Shown: positions 48,691 to 60,565 of the stretch, piece by piece | Numbering within the stretch: position 1 is the first letter of the stretch | How the letters are laid out: each line of letters begins with the position of its first letter | Source of the DNA: Trichoplax adhaerens | Lineage: Eukaryota > Placozoa > Uniplacotomia > Trichoplacea > Trichoplacidae | Assembly: GCF_000150275.1 (NCBI RefSeq) | Contig: NW_002060945.1 | Span: 7,569,684-7,633,683, forward strand | Reading direction: 5' to 3' | DNA: 64,000 nt | Program-made: the position numbers and the translations under genes | The notes under the pieces: generated by a model | The model's input: only the letters and a program-made list of their open reading frames with translations | The model's database searches: none | What the model was told of the DNA's origin: nothing

Positions 48691-51033
48691 ATTGCAACCA
48701 GCCTCTTGGCAGTTCACTTCTCCGCGCACGTGGCTCTCTAATCAGTCTATCTTGTTGCGCTCCTCTTCGTTTCGTTTTTCCTGGATTGAGGCAAATGTGG
48801 CAAAAAGAAAAAGAAAACGCCATGGTAGAGAAGAAATGGGCCTGTAGGACTAGCCAATGGTAAGTAGATTTCCTCGACAGTCAACCTAGTAGAAGCTGCA
48901 GAAGTAGACAGTAGGAGACGTCTTTTCCACCTTGAAAAAAGTCTTGAAATGCTGACCAGTCATGCCTCTCCTCGGAGGTCCATGACGCTTCAGTTTTTGT
49001 CTTTTTCATCGTCATGCTTGCAGCGTCATTCGTAGCGATCTCTGCTAGTGGAGCATGCTATCTGTACCATGTCATGTTCTCTTCTGATATGATGATGTTG
49101 TATGTGATTCCCCATCAGACTATGTTATGACGACATGCAACAAATTCTGATTCCATCAATGCCTTGACCTTAAAAGGCAATATCCAAATAGCTTGCTTCC
49201 AGTCATGCTTCAATTAAATAGCAAATTATTTCTGTTCTTACCTAGGTAATGCTATCGTCATGATGGAGAAAGCTTTCGCTGCAGCGGTCCACCAAAGATG
49301 AAAGATAATGGTCTATGAGACAAGAGCTAAACGCAATTTTCCATGACAAAAAACGTGCCATGGCCTTGCAAGGGTGAATGATGGATGCATGCATCTTCCA
49401 ACTCTTTGCGTCGACCGACTACGTTATTAAAGTAGCGTCTTTGTCGGCTGTGATCTTAACATGCTTGGATAGGCAGTGTAAGTGTCAATACAGTAGCATG
49501 TAAAACTCGATAGTGCAACCGATTTTTGGGTAAATGATGACTATACCTTTTTTCCCCTTCTTATCGATATATGACGACGTTTTCACTTTAATTTTAAGCC
49601 AGTGACTACTGATCCCAAATTATCCAATGATATTGAATCCTATTATTTGTTCACATTTCTGGTACTTGCTGATCAACTAAACTAGGTCATTTTATTACTA
49701 CCCGTACTCTTTAGGATCAGCCTTTCCACAAATAGTCATGCGTAAAGAAACATTGAAGCAAGTGAATTCCAACAGCTGTTGTGTTAGATGGTTACCATGA
49801 ATTGAGGTATGTAGAAAAGCACACCGTGACATAGATCATTTTAGTAATGCATCACGCCTTTTGATTGTACACTGTTCAGTACATTTCTGATGCAAATCGA
49901 TGATGAAGATTTGCCGAAATTCGCAGTTTCCAACCGAGGTTGGGTAGTTGCCAGCTACACAACCTGTGATGGCATATTCCTTGGATGTCTGAGATTTGCT
50001 ACAACAGTGTACACGTAGACATACTGTATAGTGCCGTATTTACTAGCTTGCGATGATGCAGTTGCTCTTGGACTACTCTTGACAAATTTGAATACGTTAT
50101 TTCTGTATGTCATGTGCGTATCAATGTACTGTGTAGCTGGAGTTCGAAAATAGGTACTTGTTAGGCGTAGGTGATTAATATCTATATGCTTGGAATGTAT
50201 TCTATATTGCTATAGGCAGTGGTGAAAGCCGACATTGGAGGTACAAGACAATTCGTAATTACCAAGATCGTTTTTGGTACGTTACTGACATTTCTTGAGG
50301 CGTGATTACTGCAGACAGCCTGACAAATTGAATTGCACAGAGTAGGGTGGGGTGAAGGACCCATTCTGTCATTAATCAATACTAATTGTACCTATTAGTC
50401 AGTTTGTTGCCGTAAACTGTTTGTACAATGAATAAAATATTGATGCTATAAACAATAAATATGTACAAGCACGTCAATCAGAAATGCAATAAAGTTAGTT
50501 TGAAATCAATGAAACTCGTGTAGTACATTGCTGCTATTTCAAAGAACGAAACGTTCTACGACTGATTTTATGAACAACTAAAACGGATGTGTGCTCTGCA
50601 TGCGTGACTACTGGTCGTTTATGCACATCATGATAATCAGTGAGTAAAAACAGCACTAGAAGAAATTGTGTATTGAAATATGAATAAGCGTACTTTATTA
50701 CATGCTAATATTGGTAGATACCATAGTAATAAAATAAATATTACTGATTCTTACAAATTAATACGTACAAAAATGATTACATTATTACACAATGTACCGC
50801 AAATAATACAGGATTTAGTAGTGAAACGCTACATTTGCATTGCTAGGCATGCACTGCATGGACTAGAATGATATCAGTAAAAGTTCATTTACAGTCAATA
50901 TAATACGGCCATTTTCTCCGCATTATTACAAAGATTTTAGTAGGAGTCTTATGTCCAGTCCAGGACAATATAGAGTATAAGCAAGTCACTTTACAAAAAT
51001 GAGCTATGATACAATTTGAGATTTAATTCAAGT
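48691..51033. other. Intergenic region, GC-richer than average
   Basis: No recognised exon on either strand. Short frames at 50182-50379 (-) and 50680-50871 (+) lack motifs and splice context. The 3' UTR of the INSIG homologue should lie near 50900-51033. Confidence 0.4.
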
Positions 51034-53696
51034 TTAATCTTGATGAGGCTTGTATAAATCTTCATACTGCAAAGGAAAAAAAGATGTTCATTAGCAATCT
51101 CGATAGCAGTTGGAAATTTTAGCATTTTAATCGTACGTATACATCAATGTCAACAGATAATCTTACCACAACAAGTTGTCTCCCAATATTTCCAATTGTA
51201 AGTCCACCTGAGAAATAAATCGACGGTAGCCAAGACTTGACAGATAACAAATCTGGCTCATTGTAACTGATAAAAGGCGAAAATTTACACTTCGTTAGCT
51301 TACTATAGAGCAACGCATTTTGCATGCTTTTAGCCAATGCTAGTAATAGTAAATGTTGATAGAGTGACAATTACCTAAAGACACCATTTGAGACTAAAAT
51401 TTGATTAAAGCCCGTAGCAACAACAGCCGATAGCATGGCCAAGAAAAGACCAGTTCGAGTGCGATCGTATAACCACCACAAACAAAGTGACATTGCCGAT
51501 ACCCAGAATGTTAGCTGAGCAGGTGTTGAAAAATTAAGTGTCTATATGGGAAAGAATCAACGAGCACATTAAAAATACACGTCCATTTGCGAGATTAACT
51601 TTAAGGTGTTGACATTCTTGTACAATAGAAATGAATTGCAAATCGACAGATGTGTAAAAACTACGATAACGGAAAAGGTGCACCGAGCAGTGTATTATAT
51701 TATTGTATTGATACAGGGTCATTGAGCAATATAGTTACTGTCAATATGCAGGCATCCAAATTTGTATATACTGTATAATGTACAGTATCATATTGTGAAT
51801 GTTTTTTGTCGCATATTCAATATACGCGTAGAGCGGTATCCACTGTGTCCTGACACTGTAATATGTGAGAAGAACACCAATCATGAAGTTTACATTAGTG
51901 TGCCTGTTGATTTGCTTGTGCTGTAACACCGTCAATTAGGGCATAACTGACTGAAACTTGCAGGTAAGACAAGTTACTTCTAGTTAACGTATAACATAAC
52001 ATTAGATGAAACTGTGTCGAAAGAATTTAGTTCAACAGCCATTTCGACCATATTCCGTAGATCACGAGAATATTTTAGTACAACTATTTCGACTATATTC
52101 CGTAGATCACGAGAATATTTTAGTACAACCATTTCGATTATATTCCGTAGATCAAGAGAATATTTTAGTAGAACTATTTCGACTATATTCCGTAGATCAC
52201 GAGAATATTTTAGTACAACCATTTCGACTATATTCCGTAGATCACGAGAATATTTTAGTACAACCATTTCGACTATATTCCGTAGATCACGAGAATATTT
52301 TAGTACAACCATTTCGACTATATTCCGTAGATCACGAGAATATTTTAGTACAACCATTTCGACTATATTCCGTAGATCACAAATATAGTTATTTTAGTAG
52401 AAGTTGATGCAAATTAGCGCAAGACCGCACTGCACTCACGTGATAGTGGGTGCGGACTTTGCGTCATAAAGGATTCACCTACGGTATTGCAGTATCAAAC
52501 AGTGTACTGTTCCGTACATTACCTACACTCCCATAGCGAGAGTTGAAAAGATCATTTAGAAGCGTAGATATACGCTACAATAGCATAATAACATGTAGTG
52601 GATCGCTTTAGTGTAAACTGCCCTTCCACGACGCTATTTAACCCTTCATTAATTCAACATTTTCATCGATTAGGTTGGGAACAGAGACTCAACTATTTGC
52701 GTCAAAACACAAAAACAATCGCAGTTTGTACTAGTCCATGAACACTACATAGCATTCTTGTGTAGTATAATAATGATCAAGCAATTGAATAAAACGTCTC
52801 TTCCATCATGATGACGTGTATATTGATCATGGATCAATCAAAATCGAAATGTTGTAGTACAACTTGAGATGATGATGTTGACTAATAACATCATCATTCT
52901 GATCGCATAACTTGAGATGATGATGTTGACTAATAACATCATTCTGATCGTCTAACTGGAGATGATGATGCTGACTAATGACATCATCATTTCTGATCGT
53001 ATAACTTGAGACGTTGATGTTGACTAATATCATCATCATTTTGATCGTAAAACTTGAAATGATGATGTTGACTCATGACATCATTATTCTGATTGTATTA
53101 CTTGAGATGATGATGCGGACTAACAACATCATTATTCTGATCGTGAAATTACAATCCTGTTGATATTCAACAATAACATGCTAGTAAAACACTGTAATAA
53201 TACTAAGCGATTAGTCGTGGCAAAGGTTTTCAAACTTGTGTCTTACTACTAGCAGAAGAAGTACATGAATGACTGTATGTCGAAAAAAAGCATCAGAAGT
53301 AAAGAGGACACTAGGAAAGAGAACGGCATAACCTATACGGCAGATTCAACTTACAGCGGCAGCGTGATTAATTCCTATCCATAAAGCAGTACAACGCATT
53401 ATACTTGTCCACTCGTTCTTGATTTTAGGAGATTCACCTAAATGATGATCTGCACAAGGAAATGCCAATCCAATCAATACAGCACCAGTACCATATGATG
53501 GCAGCATCCACCAAGTAGACATTGATAGGCCAAACAAAGCGAGGCCTGACAGGACGTCTCGCGAAAAAGCGGCTACATTACGTTGAACTTGTAAGACATT
53601 CAGTACAAGAGCGAATATGACACCAATGAAAAACAAGGCAATGACTATTCGAAGCCAAGGAACTAGTGCCGAACGAAGTGATTTGACGTTGGTCAT
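51034..53696 (-). CDS. INSIG: INSIG homologue, ER sterol-response regulator, 4 exons
   Basis: Exons in transcript order: 53696-53355, 51541-51375, 51266-51167, 51066-51034; phases agree, 213 aa (human INSIG2 is 225). INSIG is an ER membrane protein that, in vertebrates, holds SCAP-SREBP in the ER and recruits HMG-CoA reductase for degradation. Matches to the family are strong: FALVLNVLQVQRNV, ADHHLGESPKIKNEW, MRCTALWIGINHA, LCLWWLYDRTRTG, ILVSNGVF, SWLPSIYFSGG and TIGNIGRQL. The Asp in WWxxDR that is essential in INSIG2 (Asp149) is conserved (about residue 140). Six hydrophobic segments are expected. The tail YEDLYKPHQD ends in a KxHxx motif like the COPI retrieval signal of INSIG2. The first intron (1.8 kb) holds two minisatellites. 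Confidence 0.93.
52033..52385. repeat. 45 bp tandem repeat, 8 copies, in INSIG intron 1
   Basis: Unit contains TTTCGACTATATTCCGTAGA and CACGAGAATATTTTAG; copies start near 52036, 52081, 52126, 52171, 52216, 52261, 52306 and 52351 with one to three differences each. Because 45 is a multiple of three, several frames on both strands stay open across the whole array, which creates false open frames of 124-133 codons. Confidence 0.95.
52858..53140. repeat. ~47-55 bp tandem repeat of hairpin units, about six copies, in INSIG intron 1
   Basis: Core GATGATGTTGACTAATAACA followed by TCATC recurs near 52870, 52918, 52965, 53012, 53058 and 53107. GATGATGTT and AACATCATC are perfect reverse complements around a 7 nt loop in the best copies, so each unit can form a 9 bp stem. 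Units are joined by TTCTGATCGTATAACTTGA-like spacers. Confidence 0.9.
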
Positions 53697-56504
53697 GATT
53701 GTGCATAAAGACAGTAAGCGTTGACCAGATTTCGTTTTCGTTATTTGACAATGTTTTCTATTACGCTGATGACTCTCTAACGAGCCTATACCACAATGAA
53801 TAGTAAGTAATATCCAATGTTATGACAGCAAAGATAGTGTCCAGTTTACATGTTACTTATTGCAATTATCTACTGATGAGAATTAGAAATGGAAGTATTT
53901 CCAACATGATAGCAATAACAAACTTGCCTTACTGCTGATGTCAATTACAGTACAGCAAATTCTATTCTATGATTATTACACTACAAGTGACGTGCAGTCC
54001 ATATCAGAATCTTCCGTTGACCAAAGTATCTACTGTACAAACGGTAGATGATCATTCCAGAGCTACACTACTGTAGGTCTATGGACTAAGTTTGATTTTT
54101 CCAGCTGTTGTAGGCTAGTGAATCTTCAATTTCTGTTGCAATATCGTACAGCATTATTATTATATTCAAAATCAACGCAAGGCATACAGTACTGTATATG
54201 TAAAGTATCCACTGCAAGCTCTTCCATAAAGAAATTTCGACAGCGTTTCACTTACGTAATTTGATCCTTTTGCCAATCAAAGTATTCAATTCAAGCTAAA
54301 AAGCCAAGTAAAATGGATTGATTGATTTTGCCTTGAAGGTTGATATATGGAGTAGAAACCGAGTAGACTAGAGCGTGTTGACATCGGTGTCAAGGCAGAC
54401 TGTGATTGCAGTATGCCAACTATTCGATCCTAATGGTCGCTATGGTAGTGTCCAAGTCAGTAACATCTGATTGATCTGCTGATACTCGTTGGAAAAATTG
54501 TTGGAAAGAGTGATACGGTAATCAAACAGGGCATCCATTCTTTTAGTCAGGTGATCAGTGGTGTAACCATTGGATTGGATGGGTGCCGTACAGTACCCTG
54601 TACGGTATTGCAGTACAGTACTATACTGTAGACTATCAGCCAGCCGTGGGCATTCTGTGTCGTATCGTACAAGCCTTAAAGCAGCTAGGGTACAGTGCAA
54701 AGTACTGCAGACCACAGTACGTACAGTCGAGTACTGTAGTAAAGGTTACAGTGGACGTGATGTCAATGGAGTGAGGTGGTGAACTGTTCTTCCAAGAAAG
54801 AGACTACGCATGTGCCATCTTGTAAGGTGATTGATAGCCAACCAATCAAATTGCGTCTCGGCCGTTGACGATCGCATGACATCTTGGTCTGCAACAGCTT
54901 AATACTGACGGCTTCAACTACTGGTTAAGTGGTTATCCCACTCAATCATTCATTCATTCGCCATAGTGCTCGATCAACAGATCGTATGACGAGTCAGGAG
55001 GATGATCTATCCAGTAAGGAGGAAAATCCATATCCAAATTATTCCCTAACATTAGTATACAAAGAAATATCCAAAAATAGTGGCCAATTTGCCAACGTCT
55101 GTCATTTAAATGGCACTTTAAATATCAAATGACTTTCCACACACCCTGCTAATGTTAGGGTTAGGGTCAAGCTAAAAGGACAACTTGATCCTACGACCAG
55201 AATGAAGCAATCTTTAGACATTGATACACTCGGCTAAATTGTCTTTCAACAAATCTCAATAATGACCCAAAGTCATTTCATGGCAATTGAGCTTACGGTC
55301 AATAAACCAGCTAATGGTCTAGAGTTGATTAGTGTCTCATCCATGCATAACATTTCAACACCAAGGGACCCATTCATAAAGCACATTGCTAAATCATGGA
55401 TAAAAACAACAATGTCAGTGTTGATACAATAATACTTATTCAATCACCAATCTGTTCATGGATCAGTTCCGGTTCTGAGCATTTTTGCGAGCAATCGATT
55501 AGACGTATACGGGTATGTAGTTCAAGGCGTCCAGGATACGGTACAATATTAAAATTTGCTCCACGCTTTTCACAGGCGTAAATGACTCTATCAAGTTCAA
55601 CCTTCACGGAGTAATTCAATCATTCAAGAAATTAAACCAGCATCAATACTTCCCTTGAATATCACCATTTACTGTATAAACTGTACTGGACTTTACAGTA
55701 TTGATAGTCCACTAGCTTATACGTACTGTCAATACTCTTTCATCAATGGAAAGAATCTTGTTTGCATGATATTGGATTGGATTCAAATTGGTAAACAATG
55801 CTTAGCAAATAATGACAGGTACGGTAGAGTACTTGAGCAAAGACAACAGATATCGTCAAATTTTGACACTATGCAAAGTGTGCATACTTCTGTGTCTTAA
55901 CGAGTGACCTCATACGGTTCCTATATTGCCAGAATTGTTAGCCATTGCATTATTACGTACGCATGGATGCAACCTGCAATCGCAATTCTATGATTACTTT
56001 TGATCAAGACTAAAATCGTCGCGCATTCATGTGTAATGAACTTCTACTACATAGACAATTGATATCCATCACTGGCTACCATAGTCCCTGTTATACATGC
56101 ACCTTAAGGGTTAAATACAAATCGATCCAAAATAAATACGGAAAATGTTTTATTGCCTACAATGACAACTACTTGAATCGAACTGTCATATAAAAAAAAT
56201 CAATTCATTTCAGATAGAAGCCTAAAATAGGAATAAATTTGTGGAATCAAGTCGTCACCACTTCTGCAGGAGAAGTATATACTGAATAGATATAGATATA
56301 GATATATGTATATAATGAATTAATCGATGTATTCCAATCACGCACAAATGACAACTTAGAATCAATAAGGTATAATAATTACAGTAAATCCAATCAGAAA
56401 GTCGTAAAAACCTTTGCAGTTTGCGTTGAAACCCAAATTATTGAAATTTACATTAGTCAACAAAATATCTGTCAAATAAAATTTAGTTCGATAGGAAGCA
56501 ATCT
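53697..56504. other. Intergenic region between INSIG and SENP genes
   Basis: No recognised gene. A TACAGTA/TACTGTA cluster lies at about 54585-54745. GTTAGGGTTAGGG (two telomere-type hexamers) occurs at about 55156. Short frames at 54929-55132 and 55655-55900 lack motifs. The AT-rich end (56150-56504) is the likely 3' UTR of the SENP gene. Confidence 0.45.
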
Positions 56505-59500
56505 TCACAGAAGCCTTTTATGTACAATCTCATAAATCAATAAATGTCTGAAGTATGGCATATTTTCCTATAAAAAAATTAGACATAGAAGTGATCTCCT
56601 GGTTACAATAGATATAAAGAGAGATAGTACAGTATATAGTCATGTATCTTTCGCTAAAGAGAACTAACCTGCTCGAAAGCCAAAGGGAGGTCACGAGAAA
56701 CGCAATCTGCAAACTAATAAAATGCAGCATTATCAACAACGAAAACCTTACAGTACTTATAGCTTTTCGTTTTTTACATAACAAGTAATAGATATCACAC
56801 TCGAAAAGCTGACAACTTATTAAGGCTACCTTGCAAGCAAAGACACCACAGTCGGATCCATTCATTTGCTGTGGCACGTCCTAAAGAAGAGATGCAAAGT
56901 ATTTGCATTAAAAAAAATTAAAAATGTCAAACTATATAATATAATCGTAGTCAATTATAGTACCTTAACCATTATGCTGTTCCATTCTGATACGTCATAT
57001 TCTTTTTGCCTTTTATCTTTGGATTCTTTACCGATATACTCTCTAAAAATATTAGCAATATTGTATGGAAGATAGCAATAAGCTAAGTCTACGTTAAATT
57101 CCAAGGCACTTACAACAGCGTATCGACGCATTTATAATTACTCCCAAGCATGGAATCATAATATTTCACTTCCTTCTTACGAAAATCAATTGTCTACAGT
57201 AGAAACAGAAATAATTCACGGTAAGGTAAAATTTCGTGCTGAATATACGCAAAATAATACTCTTTGTCATTCGTACCGCTAAACACCAATGAACTCCCAG
57301 ATGTATAGGTATTAACAATAGATCAAATTGAAATATATCCACCTACATGATAGGTTACACGCGATCGAATTAAATTGAACTATTTATTAGTAACGAAAAA
57401 AATTGGATTCAATCTTGTACTAAACATGCATACAGTTTAAATCTGTATCGAATGTGGTGATCAATGCAATAAAATTTAAACCTTTTTCGTCCATCGTCTA
57501 ACGCTAGAATATCCTTGGCTTGATAGTTTCGGATAAAAAAATGTATTGAAGACATGTACCTTGGGCAGTGACTTCATAAATAAACCAAACAATAATGTTC
57601 ATCAAAATCCGCTTACAATTAATATACGGTTTAAAATATTCTAAAAATACCTTTTCATTTTGACTTCTTCTTGAAATTAAATTAAAATAAAAGTTGATAA
57701 CCTACAAGACAGAATTAAATAATTAAAACGTAAAAGATATGTACCATTTGTTGGCCATTTACCCAATCTCTTGCCTTGTGTAAACAATTCTTGTTATATC
57801 TAAGTTTGTAGTAATGCAGCTAACTTGAATGATGCAGTAGCTATTTACAAACCTCATCATTTAGCCAATTACAATTCGATAATGTTTTAATATCTGATCG
57901 TGTAATCGTTATATTAAACTCTTCCGATAATACTTTGTTATTAGGTCCTCCATGTAAGGCGGAATTGATCTGAAAAAAATAGAAACAGCCTTAAAGGGTT
58001 TACAATCTTAAAGTAATATCTTTGAAGGTGGAAGTTTACTAAAATATAACTCACAGCTTCTTTCATGCAGTTGTCCAAAGTTGGAAAAAGATTCGCGGGT
58101 TCTATTTTCTTTTCATCCTTTATAATATCAATCTGTAAATAGAGAGTAAAGCTATATGGACCGTAGCATGATTGCAATAGTCTATCAAAAACGTCACTGA
58201 CCTCTTGTATTAATTTATCGATCGATTTCTCCTTCTATATAGAAACACAGTAATATGATATTAGCTCTTCATTAAAATCGATTCTACTAAATAATCGTCA
58301 ATTACCATCACATCAATGTTCTTTAAGTTGCCCGATTCCCTTTCAATTTCTTTACGAATTTTAATTTCTTCTTTAGTTTTTTCTTTCCTAGAAATTGACC
58401 ATACAGTACAACATCAACTCTGACATACCAAATAAAGGCTCTAAAATGAACATAATATATACCATTTATTTAACCATTCGAGATCGTAAGTACTTCCTGA
58501 AATTTTTCTTGATGAACGATCCAGATTACTAACAAAAAAACGTCCACTTGTTAGCGGAAGTATTTTCCAAAAGTATAATTACAAGATATTGCAGTAATTA
58601 CCCAGGTTTTCGTGACTTAAGACTAACACCAAGGACGGCATCATCTAAAGTTTATCAGGAGTAAATACATAATGCCAACTCGTACCTAGTTAATCTACTA
58701 ATCAGTATAATTAAAATTACCTGCTGATTTAAATGAGTCGTCCATTGGGCCAGAAGAGTGATCATTTGTAATCTTATGATCGTTAATCTGCTTATTAGAC
58801 AAGTGAATACTGGAAAGACAATAGAGAATTTCGTTTTACAATCGTGTGAAAGTTATCCAATTTAAAGGTATACAATAATTATTTTATAATGGTATACCTA
58901 ATCGATTCATTTGTCGCATCTGAGTGAAGAGGTGAAAGCTCATGGTTTCCCTCATATCCAGTCGTTAATTTCTCCGTTAATCTGCGTGTTGACGTAAATT
59001 TTTGAGCATCATTTGATATTGGCGTACTGGTATGCAGCTGTATGAGCTTAGCATACTTTTTCTTCTCCTTTATTCGAATAACCTAAGTGTCATATCGTAA
59101 TTGTTTTTCAGTTTAACTGACCCTTGGCAAATTTCAAATTAATAAATATAGCAGTTACATTGTCTATAGTCTTTGGTGATCTATCGTCTATAAAAGACAA
59201 TGCAGGATTAAGTGCCAGTACAGAGTTTGGACGAAGCGGGGCATTTGTATTGTCCGAATTGTCCTTGCAAATGAAACATTCTTCAAATGCTTCCTAACAG
59301 ATGAATTGTATCATCAGATTATTCAAAGCAGGCGATCATAAATGATATACGCATAGTCCTGAGTTGTAAATATTCTATTTTATTCCTTTCAAAATGTCAC
59401 CTCGTGACTTTGTTTAAATACTTCACGGCCAATTCGGGTCGATTGCTGCTTTTTCATGGGTTTGCTTTGTATCATTTTAGGCGATGAATTTAATGGCGGA

Positions 59501-60565
59501 CGGTGATAAATGTTTCTACCGTCTTCTTTCATTCCATTACTGTCGTGTTCTGTTTTATTGTTAAAAATCAACAATAGAATTAGCAACAAAGTTGTAATAA
59601 GATTCCAACTATATCTAAAATGACGGCTGTCATGTAAAAAATAAAAGCGTGCGCAAGATTTCTTGTAGCATAATGTACTGTGTAGAAGCAGTACGTTGTA
59701 CAATTGCTTGCTTTACATAGAGATTTGAATATTACGTACCAATACTAGCTTTAGCTTGTCTTCGCTTTGGAGGAGTCTTGAAACAATTTATAGATCAATA
59801 ATAACGCGATTATCAGTACAGTAGTACTATAAACTACATATTGAAATAAATTTGTGCTAAAGATCACTATTATTAGCTACATATTTTTTAAGCCTGGAAT
59901 GATTCATTACCTGTAAACTATCTAAACTATTGTCACTATTATTAGACATTGATGGAGAGGTATCCCTACACAAACAATATGATTGTTAAAGTTAGAAATA
60001 GCATAACGATATAGAAGTATCGTTGATATGAAATTATCTTGCAATCAAGGTTCGAATAACATACGTTATCCTGTGGCTAAAATTAAGTATCGCGTTTCGG
60101 AGAAACTGTGAAAGATAGTCCTTAGCTTTTTCAAAACCACTAAAAATTCCTTCTACGATTAAAATTTGATGAAAGAATTTATTATAAATGAAGACACACG
60201 TATGCCAAATGGCGCTGCAGGTAAGATTTATAACTGCATACTGAATACAAAATATTATTTGTAGTTGTTCATTAACAGAATAACGAGATAGTAAAGTACT
60301 GTCGTTTTCATTTATTAAATGAGGGTTATATAGAATGTTATATATAGTAGTCATTAACAGGATAACAAAATGGTACAATATTGTAGTTTTCATTTATTAA
60401 ATAAGGGTTAAAAATAAACGAGGAACCACCGAAAATTTTTCAAGATGAATTTAATGCTAGATTTGTAATCTACTTGCGTTGCAAGATACGCGCGCGGATA
60501 CAGGTATACGAGTACTTACGCTGCTTAAGAGCAGTTAGCAAAAATTTATAAAGTACTTACAACAT
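56505..60565 (-). CDS. SENP: SENP1/2-type SUMO-specific protease (Ulp1 family), 22 exons
   Basis: Exons in transcript order: 60565-60561, 60139-60065, 59965-59911, 59776-59740, 59549-59401, 59293-59159, 59082-58898, 58809-58721, 58644-58602, 58528-58463, 58387-58306, 58234-58202, 58132-58055, 57969-57853, 57701-57651, 57571-57482, 57342-57277, 57193-57114, 57042-56964, 56880-56830, 56713-56669, 56567-56505; all phases agree, 1674 nt, 557 aa. It should process SUMO precursors and remove SUMO from targets, mostly in the nucleus. The N-terminal half is low-complexity with a basic cluster TPPKRRQAK (possible nuclear signal) and a charged helical stretch ([17 protein letters not shown]). The C-terminal peptidase has [36 protein letters not shown] (His448), KYYDSM (Asp465) and [10 protein letters not shown] (Gln510, Cys516), so the catalytic set is complete. 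It ends MPYFRHLL…HKRLL. The first coding exon would contribute only ATGTT. Confidence 0.92.

Noticed and set aside
48479-48863. Overlapping 71- and 114-codon frames next to the palindromic repeats
   Set aside because: They largely translate TACTGTAC repeats or their edge, overlap on opposite strands and show no motif.
52006-52407. Open frames of 124-133 codons on both strands over the 45 bp repeat
   Set aside because: 45 is divisible by three, so one stop-free unit keeps frames open; the region is an intron of the INSIG gene.
55150-55170. Telomere-type TTAGGG repeats
   Set aside because: Only two hexamers, internal, with no array; likely chance.
57745-57790. Candidate SENP exon reading DWVNGQQM
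   Set aside because: The flanking exons join directly in phase to give WLNDE-VINFYF as in all Ulp1 proteases, so this piece is intronic.
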